From an uncultured Clostridia bacterium (lineage in GTDB: Bacteria; Bacillota; Clostridia; Christensenellales; UBA1242), in the NCBI GenBank assembly GCA_937992055.1, contig CALKLQ010000022.1, forward strand, positions 1 through 34,813: a DNA stretch of 34,813 nucleotides, in the 5' to 3' direction. How positions within the stretch are numbered: the stretch's first letter is position 1; each line of letters begins with the position of its first letter. The translations under genes were made by a program, and so were the position numbers. Below are positions 7,694 to 14,901 of this stretch, one piece after another. Under the pieces are notes generated by a model, which was given only the letters and a program-made list of their open reading frames with translations, did not search any database and was not told where the DNA came from.

Positions 7694-9004
7694 TTAACTT
7701 TCAAAACGGTTAGCTAATTCTTCAATATCTCCCGCCCCTAAAATTAGAAGCGTATCATTTTTTTTAATATTGTCAGAAATATAATTATAGCAACAATCAA
7801 AATTTGAAAAATATTCTACATTTTTCATTTTTTTAGTTAAATTATTAAATAAGTCTTTTGCGGTGCCTCCTTTAATTGTCTTTTCCCTAGCAGAATAAGT
7901 TTTAATAATATAAAGCTCATCACAAAGGTCAAAAGCATCCAAAAATTCATGCATAAGCGCCTTAGTTCTTGAATAAGTATGAGGTTGAAAAGCCACTATC
8001 AAACGACCTTTAACAAAACCTCTTGTGGCAGAAATTACAGATTTTATTTCAGATGGATGGTGTGCATAGTCGTGAACCACAAAAGGCCGTTTGTTTTTGC
8101 ACTCAAATCTTCGTTTGACGCCTTGAAAACCCTCCAATGCTTTTTTAATAATTTTATTTTTTATCTTATAGTGCTTGCAAACAGCAATACATGCTAGTGC
8201 ATTAGTAATATTATATCTTCCTATTACATTCATTTTAACACTAAACAACTTTTTATTTTCATAATAGCAATCAAATTTAAATCTTCCCCTTTTTATGGGC
8301 ACTATATTTTTAGCACGATACCCACAATCTCCAAATCTTATAGGATTTTCTATCGAGATATCCAACTTGTCATTTGCCACCACAACTTTAGAATTACTTG
8401 CGAAACTTTCAAATGACCTGCAAACATTTTCAAAGGTTTTAAAATAATCTAAATGTTCCGCCTCCACATTCAAAATCACACCAACATTAGGAGTTAAAGA
8501 TAAAAAATTATCTTTATATTCGCAAGCCTCGGTAATAAAAAACTCATCTTTTCCCAAAATGAAATTTGAATTATGGCTTTTTAAAACCCCGCCCAAATGA
8601 GCGGTAGGGTTCAATCCTGCAAGTAAAAAAGTTTCTGTAATCATGGCAGTAGTAGTAGTTTTGCCATGCGCTCCACTTATTGCGATAACATGTTTATATT
8701 TTTCACTGACCTTTTTTAAAAGTTCTGCCCTTGAAACAAGAGGAAGTCCAAGTTCTTTTGCCCTGACAAGTTCAACATTATCTTGGGAAATAGCACTATT
8801 ATAAACAACAACATCCGCCCCTTCAACATTCTTTTCATTGTGTGACAAATATATGACTATGCCAGAAATGGCAAGTTTTTCGAGTAAAGAACTATTATGT
8901 ATATCAGAACCGCTAACATAGTTGCCCTGACTTTTTAATATGCTGGCAAGAGCGCTCATACTCACTCCGCCCACCCCTATAAAATGATATTTTAACTTTT
9001 TCAC
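7694..9004 (-). CDS. murC: UDP-N-acetylmuramate--L-alanine ligase
   Basis: A 436-residue cytosolic Mur ligase adding the first amino acid, L-alanine, to UDP-MurNAc in peptidoglycan precursor synthesis. Seen are the N-terminal dinucleotide-like loop FIGVGGVSMSALA (8-20), the ATP loop GAHGKTTTT (111-119), the central EACEY and NVEAEHLDYF motifs, DYAHHPSEI, and AFQPHTYSRT in the C-terminal domain. Full length for the family. The start is GTG; no other start fits the family's short N-terminus. There is no Shine-Dalgarno, but a promoter sits immediately upstream, which predicts a leaderless mRNA. It is divergent from spoVG. Confidence 0.97.
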   Translation of the reverse strand: MKKLKYHFIGVGGVSMSALASILKSQGNYVSGSDIHNSSLLEKLAISGIVIYLSHNEKNVEGADVVVYNSAISQDNVELVRAKELGLPLVSRAELLKKVSEKYKHVIAISGAHGKTTTTAMITETFLLAGLNPTAHLGGVLKSHNSNFILGKDEFFITEACEYKDNFLSLTPNVGVILNVEAEHLDYFKTFENVCRSFESFASNSKVVVANDKLDISIENPIRFGDCGYRAKNIVPIKRGRFKFDCYYENKKLFSVKMNVIGRYNITNALACIAVCKHYKIKNKIIKKALEGFQGVKRRFECKNKRPFVVHDYAHHPSEIKSVISATRGFVKGRLIVAFQPHTYSRTKALMHEFLDAFDLCDELYIIKTYSAREKTIKGGTAKDLFNNLTKKMKNVEYFSNFDCCYNYISDNIKKNDTLLILGAGDIEELANRFES

Positions 9005-9009
9005 AATAT

Positions 9010-9039
9010 TTTATATGATTTTTTATAATATTTTGTAAA
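9010..9039 (-). promoter_or_regulatory. murC promoter, predicted leaderless
   Basis: Minus strand: TTTACA (9039-9034), 18-bp spacer, TATAAA (9015-9010), then 5 bases to the GTG start. Both hexamers match consensus at 5 of 6 positions, and no ribosome binding site fits between -10 and GTG. Confidence 0.6.
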
Positions 9040-9122
9040 AACATTTGCTTTTTGTTTTACAATTAATGTAAAATATAGTCGCAAATACAAAAGGCAAAAA
9101 CAAAAAAGGAAGGTATAAACAC

Positions 9123-9392
9123 TTGAAAATTTCAGACATTAGAATTAGATTGGTTAAAAAAGATGATAGCAAACTTAAAGCTGTTGCATCAATCACAATC
9201 GAAGATTGCTTTGTAGTGCATGACATTAAAGTCATCGAAGGAACCGAAGGTATTTTCATTTCTATGCCAAGTAGAAAAACTCCAGATGGTGAATACAAAG
9301 ATATCGTTCATCCAATCAACACACCAACAAGAGAAATGATTCGTGATGCTATTATAGCTGAATACGAAAAAGCGTTAGCAGAAGCTGAATAA
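9123..9392 (+). CDS. spoVG: SpoVG family regulator
   Basis: An 89-residue protein that aligns over its length with SpoVG (MKISDIRIRLV, VASITIEDCFVVHDIKVIEG, GIFISMPSRKTPDGEYKDIVHPI). SpoVG binds nucleic acid and affects septation, sporulation or virulence regulation in Bacillota; here it supports a Gram-positive host but does not prove sporulation. Start is TTG at 9123 with AGGAAGG 9 bases upstream. A TATAGT at 9074-9079 is a candidate -10. A strong terminator follows. Divergent from murC. Confidence 0.95.
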   Translation: MKISDIRIRLVKKDDSKLKAVASITIEDCFVVHDIKVIEGTEGIFISMPSRKTPDGEYKDIVHPINTPTREMIRDAIIAEYEKALAEAE

Positions 9393-9423
9393 TTTTAATT
9401 ATTCTTATTACTTAACGCAAAGT

Positions 9424-9449
9424 CCATCACCCTACGGTGATGGTTTTTT
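9424..9449 (+). terminator. Terminator of spoVG
   Basis: Perfect 8-bp arms CCATCACC/GGTGATGG, loop CTAC, six T. Confidence 0.92.
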
Positions 9450-9642
9450 ATTAGAACATATCAATGTTAAAGTTTATTCTTGATTTGCCTTACATTTGAG
9501 GTTTAATTATAATATATCACTCTCTTGCTCATTTCACCTTTAATTTTTAATTTTCATGCTGGTCTTATATATTATGGAAAAACATAAAATTGATTAAGAT
9601 ATTTAATTTAAAGTAAATGTTGCATCTAAGATATAAAATTAT
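9450..9642. other. Intergenic region without visible features
   Basis: AT-rich spacer between the spoVG terminator and the superoxide reductase promoter. I see no reading frame with a ribosome binding site, no notable hairpin and no repeat. Confidence 0.6.
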
Positions 9643-9671
9643 TTGCAAAAATTTTTTTAGAGTCGTACAAT
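9643..9671 (+). promoter_or_regulatory. Promoter of the superoxide reductase gene
   Basis: TTGCAA (9643-9648), 17-bp spacer, TACAAT (9666-9671). The -35 is the same hexamer as the rplI promoter. Confidence 0.55.
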
Positions 9672-9714
9672 TTAAATGTATGCAATGAACATATAATTTA
9701 AAAGGAGAGTTTAA

Positions 9715-10083
9715 ATGCAAATTAAAAAATGTAATAAATGTGGTGCAATGATTGAGGTTTTGAAAGATTGCACCTGTCAAGATTGTGGCATTAAATGTTG
9801 TGGCGAAAATATGTCAACGCTTCCACAAAATCAAACCGAGTTTGCTTTTGAAAAGCATATGCCAGAATTTGAGGTTCTAGGCAATTACATAGTGGTTAAA
9901 GTAAACCATGTCATGGAACAAGACCATTATATAGAATGGTTAGCCGTTGAATCTAACGGAGTATTTGGAAAGAAAAGACTTGAAGCAAATCAAAAAGCAG
10001 AAGCTGTTTTCCCTTATATTCCAAATAGCACAATTTACGCCTATTGCAACAAGCATGGACTTTGGTCAAAAAAGGTAAACTAA
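9715..10083 (+). CDS. Desulfoferrodoxin-type superoxide reductase
   Basis: A 122-residue two-domain superoxide reductase, which reduces superoxide to peroxide without making oxygen in anaerobes. The N-terminal desulforedoxin part has C6xxC9 and the adjacent pair C28-C29. The catalytic iron ligands of the C-terminal domain are all present: H48 in EKHMP, H65 and H71 in VNHVMEQDHYIEW, and C111/H114 in CNKHG; K47 beside H48 is the usual active-site lysine. Odd: three extra cysteines, C19, C21 and C24 (DCTCQDCG), lie between the two cysteine pairs. Start ATG with AAGGAGAG. Own promoter and terminator. Confidence 0.95.
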   Translation: MQIKKCNKCGAMIEVLKDCTCQDCGIKCCGENMSTLPQNQTEFAFEKHMPEFEVLGNYIVVKVNHVMEQDHYIEWLAVESNGVFGKKRLEANQKAEAVFPYIPNSTIYAYCNKHGLWSKKVN

Positions 10084-10089
10084 GTAAAA

Positions 10090-10117
10090 AAAGAAAGTTT
10101 CCACTTTCTTTTTTTTA
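10090..10117 (+). terminator. Terminator of the superoxide reductase gene
   Basis: Arms AAAGAAAGT/ACTTTCTTT, loop TTCC, long T-run. It also separates the gene from the convergent DUF1540 gene. Confidence 0.85.
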
Positions 10118-10137
10118 TAAACAAATTGCAACTAAAC

Positions 10138-10449
10138 CTAACTACGATTTACAAAAGTCATGCAATAAGGCTTTTCAGCAATAGCATTAACAGTAATACC
10201 ATTTGCAATACACTCCCCCTCTTTATTAAATATACAATGTGCTTTACAACCAATATCCATGGTTTTACTATCTCTTTGAGGGGCATATTCTGGCGCCCTT
10301 TCAAACATTGTCTTACTTGTATCAGGCTCATTTTTGTTAGTCTTTTTATATGTGGTGCAAATCATGTTGCTTCCTACTAAGATTTCTTTTGCAGTGCAAG
10401 TATATTTATTGTTGTAAAAACATGTTGTCTTCCTACATCTAATATCCAT
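10138..10449 (-). CDS. Tandem DUF1540 cysteine-rich protein
   Basis: A 103-residue protein made of two DUF1540 modules: residues about 1-35 (RCRKTTCFYNNKYTCTAKEI...CTTY) and about 66-100 (GCKAHCIFNKEGECIANGITV...CMTF). Each has the CxxxxC...C...C spacing suggestive of a metal site. They are joined by a polar linker. DUF1540 is common in Clostridia and has no assigned function. AGGGAG lies about 10 bases before the ATG. It stands alone. Confidence 0.85.
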   Translation of the reverse strand: MDIRCRKTTCFYNNKYTCTAKEILVGSNMICTTYKKTNKNEPDTSKTMFERAPEYAPQRDSKTMDIGCKAHCIFNKEGECIANGITVNAIAEKPYCMTFVNRS

Positions 10450-10590
10450 AAATTTTTAGCTCCCTTAATTTTAGTTTTCTCAAAAATTTATTTTCTATTC
10501 AAATAATCAGGCTCTCTAACTAAGAATGAATTTCAAAAGATTCAAGTTAAAATAATTTTTTGGTTTCACAACAAAATCTGGTTTTTAAAC

Positions 10591-10619
10591 TTGCAAAAAT
10601 ACATTAATGTCTGTAAAAT
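10591..10619 (+). promoter_or_regulatory. rplI promoter
   Basis: TTGCAA (10591-10596), 17-bp spacer, TAAAAT (10614-10619), with AAAGGAG just before the start at 10640. Confidence 0.55.
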
Positions 10620-10639
10620 ATATGTAAAAGGAGAAACAT

Positions 10640-11083
10640 ATGAAGGTAATTTTAACCACAGATGTTAAAGGAAGCGGAAAAAAAGGAGATGTGGTAAATG
10701 TTGCTGATGGCTATGCTAAAAATTATTTGTTAAAAAACAAACTGGCAATTTTGGCAGATAAAGTTGCATTAAATCAAAATAAAGAGCAAAAAAATTCAAT
10801 GGCATATCACGAAGAACAAGAAAGACAAAAAGCTCTTAAATTAAAACAAGAACTAGAAAATAAAGATATTAAACTTTACATAAAGTGTGGCGAAAATGGC
10901 AAACTTTTTGGAAGCATAACTTCTAAAGAAATTTCGTTAGAATTAGAAAAATTAGGATATAACATAGATAAAAGAAAGATTGAACTTAATAACCCTATTA
11001 AATCAATTGGTAATTTTAGTATAATTATAAAACTCTATCCTAACATCTCCACTAAGATTAATCTTTCAGTATCCCAATGCTAA
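10640..11083 (+). CDS. rplI: Large ribosomal subunit protein bL9
   Basis: A 147-residue protein with the bL9 layout: N-terminal RNA-binding domain MKVILTTDVKGSGKKGDVVNV and DGYAKNYLLKNKLA, a long connecting helix (about 48-75), and a C-terminal domain with KLFGSITSKEI and KRKIEL. It binds 23S rRNA at the base of the L1 stalk. In many Bacillota rplI sits with a GGDEF/DHH phosphodiesterase gene and dnaB; here it is monocistronic with its own promoter. AGGAG precedes the ATG. Confidence 0.97.
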   Translation: MKVILTTDVKGSGKKGDVVNVADGYAKNYLLKNKLAILADKVALNQNKEQKNSMAYHEEQERQKALKLKQELENKDIKLYIKCGENGKLFGSITSKEISLELEKLGYNIDKRKIELNNPIKSIGNFSIIIKLYPNISTKINLSVSQC

Positions 11084-11210
11084 TGATGTTGATATCATTC
11101 AAACACCTAACATAATTAAGAAAACTTATAATCAAAACTTAATTTAAAAAATAAATTCTTTTGATTTATTTGTATGTAATAATATATTTAAACATCAAAT
11201 AGGAAGTTTA

Positions 11211-11372
11211 TAGCTAAAATAAACTACGCAAAGGTAAAGTTTTAGTAAATTTTATTTCTGCGTTAACTAAAAAGTCACCCTGCTTTAGGATATTTTTGAG
11301 TCCTGCACCATACTTTCTCTTTAGTTAGTTTAATTTGTCTACACACTAAAACATCCAGTAGGATGTTTTTTT
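11211..11372 (+). ncRNA. Candidate structured RNA or 3'-UTR element, copy A
   Basis: This gene-free stretch after rplI ends in a strong terminator hairpin and can fold extensively: ACGCA (11224-11228) with TGCGT (11257-11261), and AACTAAAAAG (11263-11272) with CTCTTTAGTT at nine of ten positions. Read in reverse from 11350 it shares blocks with 22851-22918 at equal spacing: GTGTAGACAAA, AGAGAAA and AAAGCAGG. The strand is chosen because the terminator works on plus. It could be a 3'-UTR of rplI or an independent small RNA. The rest of 11084-11210 is AT-rich with no gene. Confidence 0.45.
11350..11372 (+). terminator. Terminator ending element A
   Basis: Arms AACATCC/GGATGTT, loop AGTA, then a T-run to 11372. 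Confidence 0.88.
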
Positions 11373-11520
11373 AATTTGAAAACAAAATTTTATTTATACT
11401 TTTAGAAAAAGTATTATGTTATCGTAATCATGCATTATTAATACATCTTTTAGATATTGAAAAAACTGTTACACCTTTTTGATAAAATTTGCATAAAACA
11501 TTAAAGAAAAAGGAGCTTTT

Positions 11521-12087
11521 ATGCAAAAACAAAAAACTATCAGTATTTTATATTTTTTCTTATCAATAGTCTGCTTTGTTCTTTTCTTATTTCCGTATAA
11601 CAAAATTACAATGTGGTCCGTAATTCCAGGAGAGGATAAATTTTCTAAATTCAACCACTCTTTTACAGGTTTTCACACAATGACAAATTTCCAAAATGTT
11701 GTTTCAACATTTTTAGCAATCTTTCAAATTTTATGTTTAGTTTGTATTATTATACTTTTTATATTTTCCCTTATAAATCTATTAAATGCTTTTAACATCA
11801 CAAATATAACTTTAAAAATAGGAAAACTAGATTTAAATGAGTTATGCTTAGTTGTAACCTTTACCCTATTCATCCTTGCGGTAATAGCTCTATGTTTGAA
11901 TTTTGGATTTGTTGCTAACAGAAACAACTTTTTAAATAAAAACTACAATATGGAAATACAAACAAAATACGCAACTTTATACAAGATTTCATTTGCACCT
12001 ATTTTATCTACATTAATTTTAGCAGTTTCAGTTTTAATAGGATATATGAAAGGTAAAAAACTTAAAAAGTTGGAAAAAATTGACTAA
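11521..12087 (+). CDS. Four-helix membrane protein, unknown
   Basis: A 188-residue integral membrane protein with four hydrophobic segments (about 8-25, 65-88, 105-127, 152-172), an extracytoplasmic-looking loop after helix 1 with TMWSVIPGEDKFSKFNHSF, and a basic C-terminal tail (KGKKLKKLEK). I recognise no family or conserved polar motif. AAAGGAGC lies 6-7 bases before the ATG. It is monocistronic, ending in a convergent region shared with the phosphoesterase gene. Confidence 0.8.
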   Translation: MQKQKTISILYFFLSIVCFVLFLFPYNKITMWSVIPGEDKFSKFNHSFTGFHTMTNFQNVVSTFLAIFQILCLVCIIILFIFSLINLLNAFNITNITLKIGKLDLNELCLVVTFTLFILAVIALCLNFGFVANRNNFLNKNYNMEIQTKYATLYKISFAPILSTLILAVSVLIGYMKGKKLKKLEKID

Positions 12088-12196
12088 ACCAAAATAAGTT
12101 AAAATATATTAATAAATTTTAATTATCTTCCAGGAATTATTTTTTAAAAGTAATCTTAACAAAATTATTTATTCAACAAGTTTGTTCAAAAACTAT

Positions 12197-12236
12197 AAAA
12201 AAATCCAAAGTATAGCTGAAACTATCTCTGGATTTT
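12197..12236 (-). terminator. Terminator of the metallophosphoesterase gene
   Basis: Arms AAAATCCA/TGGATTTT enclosing ATAG/CTAT. On minus it is followed by a long T-run; on plus by TTTTCTTT, so it may work for both convergent genes. Confidence 0.8.
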
Positions 12237-12253
12237 CTTTATTAAATATCAAA

Positions 12254-13378
12254 TTAATTGCAACTTGAAAGCGGTTTTTGTTCAATATCAAAATTTCCAT
12301 CATTGAAAATTTTTAGAATTGTTCCGCCTCTTTGCCAACTACTATTTTTTATGTTTGGATAGGCAATGTAATCGATACTCATTCCATAAGTAAGCCTTAT
12401 CCCCTTGTAAGTCAATGAAAAAGTGTTAGTATGGTCATGCCCACAAAATACCGTCTTTGTACTTTTAAGCTTTAGCATAGAATCAAAGATTTTTCCCCTG
12501 TTCGCTGGGCAACAAATTCTCCACCAGGTTTTTTTGCCAAAATGATACTTCACACCTTCATCTCCATTTTTATAAGCCTCCCAAGCATCTTTATATTCAT
12601 TTAAAGGAATATGAATAAAAAGGTGTGAGGGCACCATATTCCCCTCCTTGTTAAGTAAACTTTGAACCTGGGTTTCATACCATGTCACTTGGTCATCATG
12701 AATGTTATCATACTTAAGTGGTGCAATTGTGGAATTGCTATCCATGCAAAAAATTGAGCTAATCAAATCATTCTGAGCATTTAAAATTTTTATAACATAA
12801 TTGCCTTGTCCAGTAATGTCTCTTGGTCCACGTTTAAAAAGGCAATATTTTAACGATTCAAAATATTCACTCAATTTGGTTTTACTTTGTGTAGCAAACT
12901 TTTCTGCATCATGATTGCCATAAACCAATGCCCAAGGAATTTGAAACGCCTCGAACAAATTTCCTATTGCTCTTGAAGAATTAAAATTATTTACGGTCAT
13001 TGACATAAAAGCAGGATAAATTGAGTCTCCCGTTAAAATTATAAGATCTGGCATGACATTTTTAACAATTTTAATAATTGCATTAACCGCAAGGATATCT
13101 TTTGCTTTAGAAATAAAACTGCATGTTAGGTGAATATCAGTCAGTTGCAAAACAACTAGTTCTTTGTTTGTATCATTTTTAATAAAAGAATAACCTTGCT
13201 CATCACTACCAAACTCAAGTTTCCTGTTTTGTATGGGCTCTACATCTGAAATAAACTTGAAAATACTATCTGTGCCAACTAATTCAAAAGCAACAAAAAC
13301 AAATATTGCAACAAATATTGTTGCAAACACGCTACAAAATATTCTAACTTTAAATTTTTTATTAAGTTTCTTTTCCAT
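12254..13378 (-). CDS. Membrane-anchored calcineurin-like metallophosphoesterase
   Basis: A 374-residue protein with one N-terminal membrane helix (about 12-34) and a calcineurin-like phosphoesterase domain carrying all metal-binding motifs: D81xH83 in QLTDIHL, GD (117-118) in LTGDS, GNHD (154-157), H256 in FIHIP and GHDH (313-316). The active site should face outside. The substrate is unknown; relatives act on nucleotides or phosphodiesters. The ATG at 13378 is favoured over a TTG at 13408 because it directly precedes the basic residues and membrane helix. Neither start has a Shine-Dalgarno. Monocistronic. Confidence 0.9.
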   Translation of the reverse strand: MEKKLNKKFKVRIFCSVFATIFVAIFVFVAFELVGTDSIFKFISDVEPIQNRKLEFGSDEQGYSFIKNDTNKELVVLQLTDIHLTCSFISKAKDILAVNAIIKIVKNVMPDLIILTGDSIYPAFMSMTVNNFNSSRAIGNLFEAFQIPWALVYGNHDAEKFATQSKTKLSEYFESLKYCLFKRGPRDITGQGNYVIKILNAQNDLISSIFCMDSNSTIAPLKYDNIHDDQVTWYETQVQSLLNKEGNMVPSHLFIHIPLNEYKDAWEAYKNGDEGVKYHFGKKTWWRICCPANRGKIFDSMLKLKSTKTVFCGHDHTNTFSLTYKGIRLTYGMSIDYIAYPNIKNSSWQRGGTILKIFNDGNFDIEQKPLSSCN

Positions 13379-13511
13379 TATGTAATATTTATAATAATTC
13401 AAAAACAAAGCCTATAGAATATTAATTTTTATCCTCATAATACAAAAATTTGAATTATAAAATATATTTTATTCAATTATTTTATAAAAATCAACAAATA
13501 AAAAAAAATAC

Positions 13512-13540
13512 TTCAAAAATATTTCTAAAATTGATATAAT
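13512..13540 (+). promoter_or_regulatory. mpg promoter, predicted leaderless
   Basis: TTCAAA (13512-13517), 17-bp spacer, perfect TATAAT (13535-13540), then 7 bases to the ATG at 13548. The predicted +1 falls at or one base before the start codon, and there is no purine-rich ribosome binding site. Confidence 0.6.
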
Positions 13541-13547
13541 AATATAA

Positions 13548-14057
13548 ATGAAAAAAATAGCAAATCAAAATTTTTTTAAACAAGATGCTGAAAAACTGGC
13601 TCAACAATTATTGGGCAAATATTTATGCATAAACAACAACGGACTCATTCTTAAAAAAAAGATTGTTGAAACCGAATGCTATTTTGGTTTTGATTCTGCT
13701 TGTCATGCTTATAAAGGAAAAACAAAACGTAATGAAAACATGTTTAAGTTAGGTGGAACAATTTATATATATTTAATTTATGGAATTTATTATATGCTCA
13801 ACATCTCTTCTGGAGATGAAAATCAACCTCAAGCTGTTTTAATTCGTGGAGTTGAAGAGTTAAATGGCCCTGGAAAGCTTACAAAAACCTTAGGAATTGA
13901 CATGACCTTTAATGGTGAAAATGTAATTAATTCAAATAAAATTTGGATAGAAGAGGATGGGCAACCTATCAAGTTTAAATCTTTTAAACGTATTGGAATA
14001 GATTATGCAAAAGAGGAAGATAGAAATAGACTTTGGCGCTTTATCCTAGAAAAATAG
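13548..14057 (+). CDS. 3-methyladenine DNA glycosylase, AAG/MPG family
   Basis: A 169-residue base-excision repair enzyme that flips out and cleaves alkylated purines. The family hallmarks are present: VETECYFG with the catalytic Glu43 and Tyr45, then HAYKGKTKRNENMF with His53, YIYLIYGIYYMLN with the tyrosine equivalent to the intercalating residue of human AAG near 78, and VLIRGVEEL...GPGKLTKTLGI. It is slightly shorter than typical (about 190-200). The start codon is fixed by a promoter immediately upstream. Together with ogt in this window it forms an alkylation-repair capacity, though the two are not in one operon. Confidence 0.95.
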   Translation: MKKIANQNFFKQDAEKLAQQLLGKYLCINNNGLILKKKIVETECYFGFDSACHAYKGKTKRNENMFKLGGTIYIYLIYGIYYMLNISSGDENQPQAVLIRGVEELNGPGKLTKTLGIDMTFNGENVINSNKIWIEEDGQPIKFKSFKRIGIDYAKEEDRNRLWRFILEK

Positions 14058-14123
14058 GCTTTATATTTTCAAATTTAATAAATTAAAAAACAAAAAGAGT
14101 TATTAAAAGTTGCATAACAATAA

Positions 14124-14171
14124 AAACCACCCCAAAATATTATTTAATTAAAATATTAATTGAGGTGGTTT
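14124..14171 (-). terminator. Terminator of the ABC/acyltransferase operon
   Basis: Arms AAACCACC/GGTGGTTT with an AT-rich inner stem, followed on minus by a T-rich tract. It ends the two-gene operon 14182-17349. Confidence 0.8.
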
Positions 14172-14181
14172 ATTTTATTTT

Positions 14182-14892
14182 TTATTTTGAAGCTTGAGCA
14201 AATAATTTTTGAGAATTTCTTAAAAAGAGGTCCGCAATTTCTTGTTCATTCATCTTTTCATCTAATAGTTTATTTATATAGATAGGTTTGTCGATAATCA
14301 TCTTATTATGCTTTTTACTATAATAAATATTATAAACTGGAAGGTCCAACTTCCTTTTTCTAAAATAAACTTTTGCAAGCGAAACAAATCCTCTAAAATA
14401 CTCTTTTATCAGTTCATGATATCCATCACTTGAATTTTCAGGAAAAATTAAAAGTCCTATATTTTCATCTAAAACCTTAAAGCTATCTTTAAAAGTTTTA
14501 AAAAGCCTTACATCCCTATATGTCCCAATTAGTCCGGTAGCGTTATATAAACTTTTAGAAATAATTCCAAACAATGTAGCCAACCAAAAGGCTCTAAACT
14601 TGTTATAATGAAGCTTTTGCCTGTAAAAAACATGATATAAATAATTCCATCTTTCCTTGTAATTCCCACACATTTCATGCGTTCCCCAGGGAATAAAATA
14701 CTTTGGAAAAAACAATTCAAAAGTAAAGGGTCCGCTTGCTCCAGAATGATTTGCAATATAAATAGCCCTTGACTCTATCTTCCCATTATTTAAATCTATA
14801 ATTTTAGGTCGTCTTTTAAAAACTCTAACTATCGATTTTAGAAATACAAAAAACCAACCTCTCTTTTTTTTAACCTTATATTCTTTTTTCAT
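14182..14892 (-). CDS. PlsC-like acyltransferase lacking the HX4D aspartate
   Basis: A 236-residue protein with the plan of glycerolipid acyltransferases: a basic amphipathic N-terminus, NHSGASG (48-54) at motif I, and FPE (150-152) in LLIFPENSSDGY at motif III. In motif I the usual HxxxxD is H49xxxxG, so the catalytic aspartate is absent or another residue serves, for example Glu59 in FTFEL. It may be a diverged acyltransferase with another acceptor, or inactive. The ATG at 14892 has AAGGTG upstream and lies only 9 bases after the ABC transporter stop, so it is co-transcribed, suggesting a shared envelope task. Confidence 0.7.
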   Translation of the reverse strand: MKKEYKVKKKRGWFFVFLKSIVRVFKRRPKIIDLNNGKIESRAIYIANHSGASGPFTFELFFPKYFIPWGTHEMCGNYKERWNYLYHVFYRQKLHYNKFRAFWLATLFGIISKSLYNATGLIGTYRDVRLFKTFKDSFKVLDENIGLLIFPENSSDGYHELIKEYFRGFVSLAKVYFRKRKLDLPVYNIYYSKKHNKMIIDKPIYINKLLDEKMNEQEIADLFLRNSQKLFAQASK

Positions 14893-14901
14893 GTGCACCT
14901 T

